Positions 35,311 through 46,746 of a stretch of 64,000 bases of DNA are shown one piece after another. A program made the position numbers and the translations under genes. Positions within the stretch are counted from its first letter, which is position 1, and every line of letters begins with the position of its first letter. The notes beneath the pieces are model-generated. The model was not told where the DNA came from. It made no database searches and saw nothing but the letters and a program-made list of their open reading frames with translations. This stretch comes from Pontederia crassipes (Eukaryota; Streptophyta; Magnoliopsida; Commelinales; Pontederiaceae), in the NCBI GenBank assembly GCA_030549335.1, contig CM060193.1, forward strand, positions 48,379,891-48,443,890, given 5' to 3'.

Positions 35311-36782
35311 CCCAACAAGAACGTGAACTAGAAGACAAATGACATGTCTTGTGATTGCAAATTCCCTTTTTTTTAGTCACATGAAGGTTCCATGCAATAT
35401 GGAAGGCAAAAAAGGATGAAATGTTAAAAACGTGGAAATCCCTACAAGGTAGAAAGGGTCATTGTTGCAAGGAACCTCTCTTCCCCTCTTCTTCCACCTC
35501 TTTTTTGTGGAGTTCAACCATTCTTGCAAGGAAGAAAAGTTGAGAAGTATTGTGAACTAATTTATAGTGAATATGATGTTGAATTATGATGGCTTTGTGT
35601 TTAGACTCATATTGATGCATATGTAAATAGCCATATAGGGCTAGGCACTATGGAAGGATATTATTTCTTAAGATTTTATCTAAGCATTAGTTTTGCAAGA
35701 TTTGATATTTACTCCGATTTTGATTGTGTTATGTTCTTGTACATGCTCTCGATCTTTAATGATATTTGTGATTTTGGTATTGAAAGTACTATGATTTTAC
35801 TTGTTAATGTCATAAGTCATTGTTCAAGAGGGATAAGCTTACTTCGCCAAAGGGTTTTTGGAGGCCGAGAGGTCACATGGATAATAGGGCATGTTAAGGG
35901 ACATCAATCACTACCATTGAGTGAAACAAAGAGGACGAACTCATGGGTCAATTTTTTTGCGTTTACTATCACAAATATCTTCTTGAGAATGATATGCTTA
36001 TTTCGCTGGAGATTCATTAAATACCGAGAGGTCACATGGATATGAGTGTATGATAAGGTGTTGATGATAGTTTTTATCGAGTGAAGCCGAGAGGATAAGC
36101 TCCTTTGAGATATTTCTAGGTAATATCGAGAGGTGGAACCATATGAGTAAATGTCATCCAAAGATGTTCTATACATGAGAATGGTGGAACAAGTTTTTGT
36201 GAGGATAATTTTAGTCTTAGTGTGGAGTTTTTTGTACATGAGAATGGGCAAAACTCTAGAAGGTTATCACTATGGGAGTGGGGTCACCTCAGTTCTGATG
36301 CTTCATGAGCTGCCATCTTTCGATTTTCGTTGAATTAAAAATCAAAATTTAGACATGTATTTCATGCCCTAGTGTCCATCTTTATTGTTAATAATTGGAT
36401 CTTCTTGTTTCATTTTTTTATCTAGAGTGTACTTTTTAGTTTTCAGATGGCCAATTATCAAATTTTACACTTTTTGGTTTAGTCTTTCAAAAGTAGTTTA
36501 AGTTTATTGCAAACAATAACATCTTTTCCAATAGATTGACTCTAAAGTACTACATTGATAACTGATTTGTGTGCTGAGAATCAGTAAGTTTTAAAATATA
36601 TTGTGATTTTCGTTCGTCTAAGGTAGGTCGCCATTTGGGGTCATATCTCTATGTCTCCCTATCTATCTCATTTTTTTAGTAGGTGCACCACTTGCACTGC
36701 ATTGTTATATTTGAGCTTCATATTGATAATTACATCTAGGAAAATCCCCATATTTTCATATGCCAATACACATTTCACAATC
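35311..36782 (+). mobile_element. Partial Tat-like LTR, third copy
   Basis: From 'AACTAGAAGACAAATGACATG' it follows the LTR copies at 12545 and 18420 to the end CACATTTCACAATC. It includes 'CATAAGTCATTGTTCAAGAGGGATAAGC' and 'GCCGAGAGGTCACATGGAT'. It lacks the MITE present at 19097 and the first ~320 bp of the LTR. It is followed by block X, as is the copy ending at 20780. Confidence 0.7.
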
Positions 36783-38950
36783 GGTCACATACATTCACAT
36801 TATATCATTGTTATAAACATGACAACATAATAACGGAAGACTTTTGAAATGAGAAGGAATTATATCAGTAATTATTCTAATGGAAAAACCATATAACAAA
36901 AAGTTTCATGACACATTAAAATATCAAATAGTTTAATGACTCAAGGTAGCTTCTATAACTTTTATTCTTATTAATACCTATACATGTAAAGGACCAACTA
37001 AGCAGTTATTCATACCTAACTAGTTGACTCGCCTTCATCAATTATGCTTGGTTACTTACAAGGATAAAGGGTGTAGAGTTCCACAGTTATAGTATGTATA
37101 AGACCACCTAAGCAATGTCCTATAACATGGTATTGCATGACAAACTTTTCCACAGTTATAGTATGTGAAGGACCACCTAAGAATGTCCTATAACATGGTA
37201 CTACTTGACAAACTTATATGCATCATCATATAAACATAAATTAATGAATGGATGACATGAACTCTAACATGATAGTCTACATGCCATAAATGAGAACATT
37301 TCATATATTAACACAAGGCTAACACGTGAACATTCGTTAAGGAATCATACATGGGAACATAAAAGTATCTTCATTCTTATCCTTTTCATGCTACTAGCTT
37401 GCATTCTTCTTTACATCTTTTTTGCAAGGTTGTTTTATAGCCCTCGGGATATAACTTTCAAATAACATATTTAGCTTCTTCCTTTTTCATAAGGTAAATT
37501 GATGTATTTCAATTTAAAAATCATCTTATGATATCTTGGATGTTAAATTAGTTAATGAATCAAATCAGTATCATTAATTACGTTAATTAGGCTTGGAAAA
37601 TGCTACACTTCATGCCTGCTAGCAGACATGTTAGGAACACATAGACATTGCGAATGCAAGTACTTTGTTTTCGAGAAATACATACACATTATATAAGAAC
37701 TGTATTTACTAACTTTACTTTGATGAATGCCATGAATATATTTTTCAATTGGTTAATTATAACAGCAAATATTACATCTCTCAGTTCTCGTATTTTAATC
37801 TATTTATGACTATCATACATAGCATCATCTTGATGTCAATCATTAAGTAGCCTTCTCATAATGGTTCATGAACATATAAGCATTAACACTAAAGGTATAG
37901 TATTTTGTGTAATAAATAGAATCTTCTATTACTCATAGCCATGGACAATTGTTCATGCTTGTCAACTCAAGGCTTTACGGTCATGAATAAGGGTGTTCAG
38001 TGGGTCGGGTCAACCCGCGAACCCAACGACCCGACCCAAACTAATTTGGGTCGAGTCGGATCCGTGGTAATCCGACCCGACCATGGGTCGGGTCCGAGTC
38101 AATCTGACTCGACCCGAAAACCCAGTTTTTTATTTTTTTTAGTTTTCAGCTTATATTATGTATAAAAAATAGAAAATATATTAAAATAAAATATTTTAAA
38201 TGTGTAAAATAATGTTTAAATGTTGAATAAGTTATTTTATACTTTTTAAATAAATATTATATAATATTTTTATATTAAATAATAGATAAATAAGAAAAAA
38301 AGAAAAAAAAGAAAAAATGGTGGTCGGGTAACCCGACCCAATCCAACCCGACCCGAACAGGTCGGGTTGGATCGGATCCGGTCTTCAAAAGCAAGGTGAC
38401 CCGACCCGACCAAAATCGGGCGAGTCGGGTCGAATCCGGGGTCGGGTCGGATCAAATCCGACCCATGAACACCCCTAGTCATGAAGAGCTTCTTCAGGTC
38501 ATGAATGAGAAGCATCTTCGGTCTTACATTCGATCACTCGTGGCCATGATATGAGATGTGATAGTTAATGGTTTAGTTCATATCATGAAACAATACTTCA
38601 TGGACGTGAGCAAGAGCTTGTTATCTTTTGGTCCTTTTGCTCATGGCTATGACACAAGAGTCACTAAATGTGAAAATTTGACTTCACAATTATCAAAAGG
38701 GATTTCACGATTATGAGGGGACGATCATTTTGCTTAAATTTTCATATGTTTGTTTACAGTCATGATACAATTGTCACATTCATGAGGTTATGGCTATGAA
38801 AAGGATTTCATGGTTGTCCATGCACGCTAGTTTTCTCACATAATTTTTGTATGGTTGTTGACTGTCGTGGCATAGGGGTTCATGCCCATGACTTTATTGC
38901 ATGTTGACCCTTTTCCATGCGATTTGCAAATTCTCTTGGTGCAAAAACTA
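36783..38950 (+). repeat. Block X, copy 2
   Basis: This is the uninterrupted counterpart of 20781-21076 plus 29195-30240 and so shows the pre-insertion state of the Tekay site. It carries its own 69-bp tandem duplication (37081-37149 and 37150-37218: 'CCACAGTTATAGTATGT') that copy 1 lacks, and a hAT MITE at 37988. Beyond 38690 it extends past the point where the other copies are joined to LTR sequence. No gene is seen. Confidence 0.7.
37980..38485. mobile_element. hAT-type MITE with 8-bp target duplication GTCATGAA
   Basis: The 490-bp element (37988-38477) has inverted ends TAAGGGTGTTCAGTGGGTCGG and CCGACCCATGAACACCCCTA, the common 'AGGGGTGTTCA..GGGTCGGGT' hAT MITE ends. A perfect 8-bp duplication GTCATGAA flanks it (37980-37987 and 38478-38485). 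Both arms are dense in GGGTCGGG/CCCGACCC, so the element can fold on itself around an AT-rich core. No transposase. It sits in block X. Confidence 0.95.
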
Positions 38951-39336
38951 TAAAGGACAACAATCATACATTAAGTATAATGTTTTTGCCCAAAACCTCA
39001 TATGAACATGAAACCTAGATAATCTAAATAAATGCAACTTTCATCAAATTCATGATAAGAATAATAGTGTTTATGCCTATCAATCCAAAAATATATATCA
39101 TTAAGAGAGGAAATAGATGTTGGATTAATTTGACATATCTTGTTTATCATTGGATGTTATTGACCTCTTTTTTTTCATTCTTTGTTCTCAGTCTTTTTCT
39201 TCCTCTAACTCATCATCACAAGGATTTTTACTATTTTACATAAGGAAGACCTATGGATATTTTTAGCTGAAAGATGGAAATACCATTGATTAAAAATTTG
39301 GGCTATTACAAAACACCTCAACTTAGTTTTATTATT
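38951..39336. other. Spacer without a recognised feature
   Basis: AT-rich sequence; no frame, terminal repeat or RNA gene could be supported. Confidence 0.4.
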
Positions 39337-39341
39337 AACTA

Positions 39342-41307
39342 TGTTGGAGCAAAGTTGTTAATCCTTATATAATTATATTTTGATGATACAAACCTCAAAA
39401 GATTGAAGTTATATTTAAAATGTCGAAAGAGTTTAAATAGAAATGAGTGACTTCATGCACTAAACTTTCAATTAATATTTGTCTATGTTCGTATGAGATT
39501 TATATTAAGAGGTGAATATAAAAGTTATAGATAACTTTCTTATCTTTGTAAAAAAATAAGAATCACCTCATTGGGACAACCACATAAAACGTTATGTTTA
39601 AACAAGTGAAGCTTGAAGAATTCAAATTGATTTTGGTATTTTTATGTACTAAACTTGTAATTAATATTTGAGTATTCCATCATGAGATTTTGATAAAGAG
39701 ATTAATATAAAAGTTATATATAATCCTCTTATCTTTTCATAGAATTAAGAATCACTTCATTTGGACAACGGTATTAAAAGTCATGCCAAAAATAGTGAAG
39801 ATCGACAAGTTCTTTATGTGCTGAACTTTCATTAATTATTTGATTACTTTATCAACTGATTTGGGATAAGATGTGAGAATGAAAATTGTAAATAAAAGTG
39901 TTAGCTTTTCATGGAATCAAATATCATATCATTTGGATACTAGTATGAAAAATTACATATAAAAGAGTAAATATCTACAATGTTTCATTTGAAATAGACA
40001 ACCTTGTGTACTAAACTTTGAATTAATATTGGACTATGGTCTCATTAGATTTTGGATGAATGATGAACAATAAATTATAGAGAATTCTGTTATATTTCCA
40101 TAAAATAAAAAATGAACTCATTTGGATACTTGTACGAAAAGTTATGTATAAATGAGTAAGGTATATAAAGTTTAATTTAAAATTGATAACTTTATGCACT
40201 GAACTTTGATTGAATATTTGACTATGATCTCATTGGATTTTGGATGAATGATGAATACAAAAGTTGTAGAGAATTTTGTTATCTTTCCATAGAATTAAAT
40301 ATCATCTCATTTGATAACTGTGCAAAATGTTATGTATAAAAGAGTACAGGTCTATCAGGCTGTCAATCACAAAACGGTCGACCGAACTATTAACGATCGA
40401 CCGTTATGTGTAAAAAAGCATGAACGGTTTAAAATGGACGACCGAAACTACTGTCAGAATAACCTCTAATTACAGAGAGTAAAGACATTTCTAAAACGGA
40501 CGACCGAAACATTAACGATCGACCATTATGAGAGCAAAGGCAACAACAATGACTAAAATCCTTCTACGGACTACCATCAACGGATAACTGCGCAGAAAAG
40601 ACAAGCACAACGGCTAGTTACTATTTAAAATGATCGACCGTTATCTAAAATGGTCGACCGTTATAGAGGTGACAGCACAACACTTTTCAAATTGATTTAC
40701 AACGGTCATATTTTTAAGAGGCCTATAAAAGGGATTTAAAAGGCTGAAGAAAGAAAAACTAAGCAAGACAAATCATTCTAAAAGCTTCCTTCAAGTCCAA
40801 AGCATTTCTTTGAGCCTAATCTTTCAAATCATCCATTCCCTCTTCTAGTTTCTAAGTGTAAACATTCTTTGTAAGAAGAGAGAATTTGAGAGAATTCTTG
40901 TGTTTTTGTTTAGAGAGTTTGAGAGCTCCTTGTAAGAAGAGGTGCGCATTACCTCTTGAGTAAAGAAGAAGGCATTATGGTGTAAAAAGGGTTATTCTCT
41001 CTCTATAAGAAAAGAGAACGCTAGTAAATCTCCGACGGTCTCGAGGTCGGAAAGTCGGAGCGGGGACGTAGGCCAAAGTATGGCCGAACCTCGTCAACAA
41101 ACCATCGTGCATCTCGAGTTTATCTTTCTCTCTCTCCTTCCTACTCTATTATGCATGTGATTTGATTGTTATTGTGTTGGTTTAAATATTAACTAATCGA
41201 TTTTAAGCTTCCGCGATGATTTTCGTAAAATCGGTATTTTCGATTTAAACACCAATTCACCCCCTCCCCCCCCCCCCCCCCTCCTCTTGGTGCCTTGTGA
41301 TCCTACA
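39342..41307 (+). mobile_element. 5' LTR of the SIRE-like derivative
   Basis: It begins TGTTGGAGCAAAGTTGTTAATCC and ends GATCCTACA. It contains 'TATATTTTGATGATACAAA', a GGTCGACCG/CGATCGACCG array (40370-40665), a TATA box (TATAAAA, 40724-40730), a poly-C run at 41261-41280 and 'TCTCGAGGTCGGAAAGTCGG' near the end. It matches 44744-46741 along its length. Confidence 0.93.
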
Positions 41308-41326
41308 ATTGGTATCAGAGCAAGGT
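41308..41326 (+). other. Primer-binding site (initiator tRNA-Met), intact
   Basis: ATTGGTATCAGAGCAAGG follows the LTR end directly and has an exact TGGTATCAGAGC core. Confidence 0.95.
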
Positions 41327-41359
41327 TGCTTATTTTAAATATTTAATCATCTTTTAGAG

Positions 41360-42770
41360 CATGGCATTATTTTTGGAAGAAGGTTATTCTATTTTTGACT
41401 CACCGAGTTTTAAAGACCATTTTTTTCTTAAAAAATTAGAATGAAATATTATATTTGTTCTGTTGATTTTGATATGTGGGAAGTTTTGGAAAATGGTTTT
41501 GAAAAGCCAAAGAAAATTATAAATGATGTTTCTATTGATCTTCCATTTTTTGAATACGACGAATTTTAAATGTCGATTGAAAAACTTGACTACAATGTCA
41601 AAAATGTCTTTTATTCCTTTTTATATTCTTATGGTATGAATCTTATTTCTAAATGCTCCACTTCTCATGAGATTTGGCAAGTTTTGTTAAATAGCTATGA
41701 ATGGAGTGACTTTGACAAAAAGGACACATCGTATGTGGACAATGAAGAAAATGATAGTTTTACATCCACAACATTCAAAGACGAAGTGTTATGCTTAATA
41801 GCAAAAAGTGAGGATAATAAGGTAATGTCAACTTCATCTTCTTCTTCTAGTGACATTGATAGTGATAGTGATGATGATGCTGATATTGCTCTTGATGTTC
41901 ATAAAGAATTTTCATCTCTTATTCAAAAATATCTTTCTCTTATAAAGAAAAATGAAACATTAATGAATGAGTATATTGCTTTGAAAAATGAGTTTGAATT
42001 TTTGAAAGAAGAAATAAATTCTTGTCTAGTTCAAAATGAAACTTTAATGAATGATTTTCATATTATGAAAAATAATTTTGAAAATTTAAAAAATGGAAAG
42101 AATGCATGCTTAATTGGAAATGAAACTTTGATAAAAAAAAATTAATTCACTCTTCTTGGAAATTAAAAATTATGAAGTTTTGAAGGTAGAAAACTCAAAG
42201 TTAATTATATTACAAAATGAATCACAAAAGAAAATAACTTATTTATAAAATACTTCACATGATAAAAGTGCTATGCATTTGAAACATACTAGGAATGTTC
42301 AAAAGCCTATTAAAATGTTTGCAAACTCTAATGATTATAGAAAGGAAATAAACTTGAAGAAAAATGTCAAAAATACAAAAGGATATTATTTGAAATATTC
42401 TTATTCTTCAAAACCAAATCATGCCAATGATTATTATTTGAATAATAAACATTATTATGATCGCTCTTTTAATGTTAAACATTTTCATGCTTCTAATTAT
42501 GATTATTCAAAGTTGAATTATGATCATAATCATTGTATTATACCATATAATATTTGTCATTATTGTAATGCTCATGACCATTATTCATTTGAATGTCAAA
42601 TTTAAAAATCTATTAATATGGGCATGAAATTGATGTGGATTCCTAAAGGAACCAAAATTAATCATGTTGGACCCAAACAAGTTTGGGTACCAAAATGCAA
42701 ATATTTTTTGTTTGTAGGTGTGCTTCACAAGGAATGAGAATAATGATTCAAGTAAAATGAAGGCACACAC
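41360..42770 (+). pseudogene. copia gag, internally deleted and frameshifted
   Basis: The N-terminal part reads MALFLEEGYSIFDSPSFK.. and, after a frameshift near 41430, 'YYICSVDFDMWEVLENGFEKP'. From 41570 an open frame runs 191 codons. It starts with the gag block 'ISKCSTSHEIWQVLLNSYEW' (about 41640-41705) and passes directly into an acidic Ser/Asp stretch and coiled-coil repeats (NETLMN...). The middle of a normal SIRE gag, about 100 residues, is therefore missing. A second frame (42273-42605) ends in a zinc knuckle CHYCNAHDHYSFEC (CX2CX4HX4C), followed by 'WIPKGTK...GPKQVWVPK'. The nucleic-acid-binding end is intact while the capsid core is damaged. Confidence 0.88.
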
Positions 42771-44743
42771 TTTTTGGTAAAAGAATCATTGAAGTAAAAT
42801 TTTTTGTGCACATATTATGACATATCATATCTAAAAATGAGCATTTAATGTGTCCATTCTTAATCATGATTATACACAAGCTCAAATGCATAAAAGTCTT
42901 AAAATCTTCATGTTGACAAAAAATTATGATACTTTCTATGATTAAGTGTGGATGTGCATTTTGATTTTATATACAAAACTTTTGATGATTTTGTGACTTG
43001 AACTAAATATCTATTTTATGAAAATTGTATTTTATTTTGATGATGAATACTTGTATATAAAATTAAGATGATCTTACTTTTACTCATAAAGATCTAAGAC
43101 ATTTGGGTTTATTTTGATATTTTTAAATATTTGTGAGGAGTGCATAATGATGATATTTTGAATTTAATTTTGTGCAACAATTATTTGAGATTTAAATTTA
43201 TTTACTAGTTATCATAATTTTTACACAAAGCTATGATTATTTTTTTAAAAAAAATAAATTCTTGTGCATAATTGGACCATTCTATTTTGAAAATGATTAT
43301 GTCTACATATGCTTAACCCTTAAAAATGTGAGCAAGTATAATTGATTATGCTATTACTAGCTTTTATTTAGACATTTGATGCATTATAATTTTGAAATTA
43401 AAAAGGACTTATAAATTTGGAATTTAAGCATAAGAACAACTTTTTGAAAACAAAGTTAGAGAGAGTTTTAAATTTTGATATCATAATTTCTTTTGACTTG
43501 TGATAATGTACTTGAAAAATATCTTTCCTCACATGTTAAATAAAGTAAACTATATGCATATCTTAATCCATTGCCACATCTATTGTAATTGTCATTATGA
43601 TTTGGTAAAAGAAAATGATATATGTGATCATTTTTTAAAATATTTTATTTATTAATATTTGAGAATCATTTATGCAAAGTTAAGTTGAATGCAAATTTAA
43701 AAAATATATTGGACATCATTATGCTTACTTTTATGAATCTATACATGTTCATGATAATGCTTGAAATATAATTTCTCTTTGTTATGCATATAAAATTCAT
43801 GATCACAATTTTCTTTTATGCCAAGTTGAAGAAACTAATCATGGTGAAATGAAATTATTTCTAAAAAAGATATGTGACTAACAACCTTGGACCCAAACAA
43901 ATTTGGGTACCAAAATTCAAATGATCTCTTACTTGTAGGTTTGCGTCACATGAAAAGAAAAATGAAAATAAAGTTAAAATGAGATGGACATATAAAGTTT
44001 CCGATAAAAGTATTTTATGTATGAAAATGAAAATTTGAACTCATTTTAATGTGATGGATATTTATGCTTTGCATTTGTCTATTTATTATCATAAAGATAA
44101 ACATTGACAAAATATTATGATTTTTATGCATACTAAAATTATCTTATTTATCTAATCTTGTAAATGTCTATATTACTCATTTTGATTAAATATACTTAAA
44201 TATTATGATCATTGCTAAGTTGACATTTTTGGACTATCATGCTAATTCAATGTGAAAATCATATTTGATGAAATAAGAGCATTTATATCAGTACTAAAAT
44301 TTGCATGCATGATCCTTCACGCTCAAAATATGTTGATTATGGTATTAAGCATGTATAATTGATTTATATGAACCTTGTGTACTATTTTGCATCTTGATAT
44401 TTGTGATTCAATATAGTTATAAGATGCCTATAATTTTGAAGCATAAAAGAATTATATTTTTATGAGTAAAAAATATTAAATGGCTTTGTTGGATTAAAAT
44501 TTGATTATCACATGTTTTTTTGTTGATGACACTTGATGTTTTAATATATTGAATTAAGAATTGAATATCTCTTGAATATTTAGAAATGCAAACTTATGAA
44601 AAATTTATAAATTAATATATAATATCTTCTTATTGACTTGTGATAATATATACTTGCAAAATTTATGTTGTTCACATGTCAAAGGAAAGATGATTATATA
44701 CCTATTTTTTTCTCTCTATTTATTTTTTGGCAAAAGGTTAAAA
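42640..44743 (+). repeat. Imperfect tandem duplication replacing pol
   Basis: The segment from 'GGACCCAAACAAGTTTGGGTACCAAAATGC' (about 42668) recurs from about 43886 with the same order of blocks. These are the VWVPK codons, 'TTGTAGGT.TGC.TCACA', a 'CATTTTAATGTG' block, 'GCA.GTATAATTGATT' and 'GACTTGTGATAATGTA/ATA' with 'TCACATGT'. The offset shrinks from about 1.22 kb to 1.15 kb. Neither copy is coding. Confidence 0.75.
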
Positions 44744-46741
44744 TAAACCTCAAAAGTTGTTAATCCCTATATAATTATATTTTGATGATACAAACCTCAA
44801 AAGATTGAAGTTATATTTAAAATGTCGAAAAAGTTTAAATAGAAATGAGTGACTTCATGCACTAAACTTTCAATTAATATTTGTCTATGTTCGCATGAGA
44901 TTTATATTAAGAGGTGAATATAAAAGTTATAAATAACTTTTTTATCTTTTTAGAAAATTAAGAATGACATCATTGGGACAACCACATAAAACGTTATGTT
45001 TAAACAAGTGAAACTTGAAACATTCAAATTGAATTTGATATTTTTATGTACTAAACTTGTACTTAATATTTGAGTATTTCATCATGAGATTTTGATAAAG
45101 AGATTAATATAAAAATTATATATAATACTCTTATCCTTTCATAGAATTAATAATACCTCATTTGGACAACGGTGTCAAAAGTTATGCCAAAAATAGTGAA
45201 GATCGACAAGTTCTATTTGAAGTTGATAATTTTATGTGCTGAACTTTCATTAATTATTTGATTACTTTATGAACTGATTTGGAATAAGATGAGCATGAAA
45301 ATTGTAAATAAAAGGGTAACTTTTCATAAAATTAAATATCATCTCATTTGGATACTAGTATGAAAAGTTATATATAAAAGGGTAAATATCTAAAATGTTT
45401 CATTTGAAATGGACAACCTTGTGTACTAAATTTTGAATTAATTATGGATTATGATCTCATTAGATTTTGGATGAATGATGATCATAAAATTGTAGAGAAT
45501 TCTGTTATATTTCCATTTAATAAAAAATGAACTCATTTAGATACTTGTATGAAAAGTTATGTATAAATGAGTAAGGTTTATAAAGTTTAATTTGAAATTG
45601 ACAACTTCATGCACTGAACTTTGATTGAATATTTGGCTATGATCTCATTGGATTTTAGATGAATGATGAATACAAAAGTTGTAGATAATTTTATTACCTT
45701 TCCATAGAATTAAATATCATCTCATTTGGATAACTGGGCAAAATGTTATGTATAAAAGAGTGCAGATTTATTAGGCTGTCAATGATAAAATGGTCGACCG
45801 AACTATTAACGGTCGACCTTATGGGTAAAAAAACATGAACGGTTTAAAACGGATGACCGAAACTGTTGTCGGAACAACCGCTAATTGCAGAGAGCAAAGA
45901 CATTTTTAAAATGGACGACCGAAATATTAACGGTCGACTATTATGGGAGCAAAGACAACAACAATGACTAAAATCCTTCTACGGACTACCATCAACGCAT
46001 AACTACGCAGAAAAGACAAGCGCAACGACTAGTTACTATTCAAAATGGTCGACTGTTATCTAAAACGGACAACTGTTATCTAAAACGGTCGATCGTTATA
46101 GAGGTGATAGCACAACACTTTTCAAATTGATTTACAACGATCATATTTTCAAGAGAAATATATAAAAGAGATTCAAAAGGCTGAAGGAAGAAAAACTAAG
46201 CAAGGCAAATCATTCTAAAAGCTTCCTTCAAGTCCAAAGCATTTCTTTGAGCTTAATCTTGCAAATCATCATTTCCACTTCTAGTTTCTAAGTGTAAACA
46301 TTCTTTGTAAGAAGAGAGAATTTGAGGGAATTCTTGTATTTTTATTTAGAGAGTTTGAGAGCTCCTTGTAAGAAGAGGTGTGTCTTACCTCTTGAGTAAA
46401 GAAGAAGGCATTGTGGTGTAAAAAGGGTTATTCTCTCCTTACAAAAAAGAGAAAGCTAGTGAATCTCTGACGGTCTCGAGGTCGGGAAGTCGGAGCGAGG
46501 ACGTAGGCCAAGGTGGGCCGAACCTCGTCAACAAACCACCGTGCATCTCGAGTTTATCTTTCTCTCTCCTTCCTACTCTATTATGCATGTGATTTGATTG
46601 CTATTGTGTTTGTTTAAATATTAACTAATCTATTTTAAGCTTCCGCGACGATTTTCGTAAAATCGACATTTTCGATTTAAACACCAATTCAACTCCCCCC
46701 CCCCCCTCCTCCTCCCCCTCTTGGTTCCTTGTGATCCTACA
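44744..46741 (+). mobile_element. 3' LTR of the SIRE-like derivative
   Basis: It matches the 5' LTR from 'AGTTGTTAATCC' to 'GTGATCCTACA'. The first ~14 bases differ from the 5' LTR. Motif array at 45785-46100; TATA-like TATATAAAAGAG near 46162; poly-C run at 46693-46707. Confidence 0.92.
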
Positions 46742-46746
46742 AACTA

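Larger units (their letters stand above)
39337..46746 (+). mobile_element. SIRE-like copia derivative lacking pol, target duplication AACTA
   Basis: The 7.4-kb element (39342-46741) has two ~2-kb LTRs and a 3.4-kb internal region, against roughly 5-6 kb in full SIRE elements. The target duplication AACTA is at 39337-39341 and 46742-46746. Only gag is recognisable. Protease, integrase, RT and RNase H are absent, and an imperfectly duplicated non-coding stretch takes their place. It would depend on another element's enzymes to move. Confidence 0.9.
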
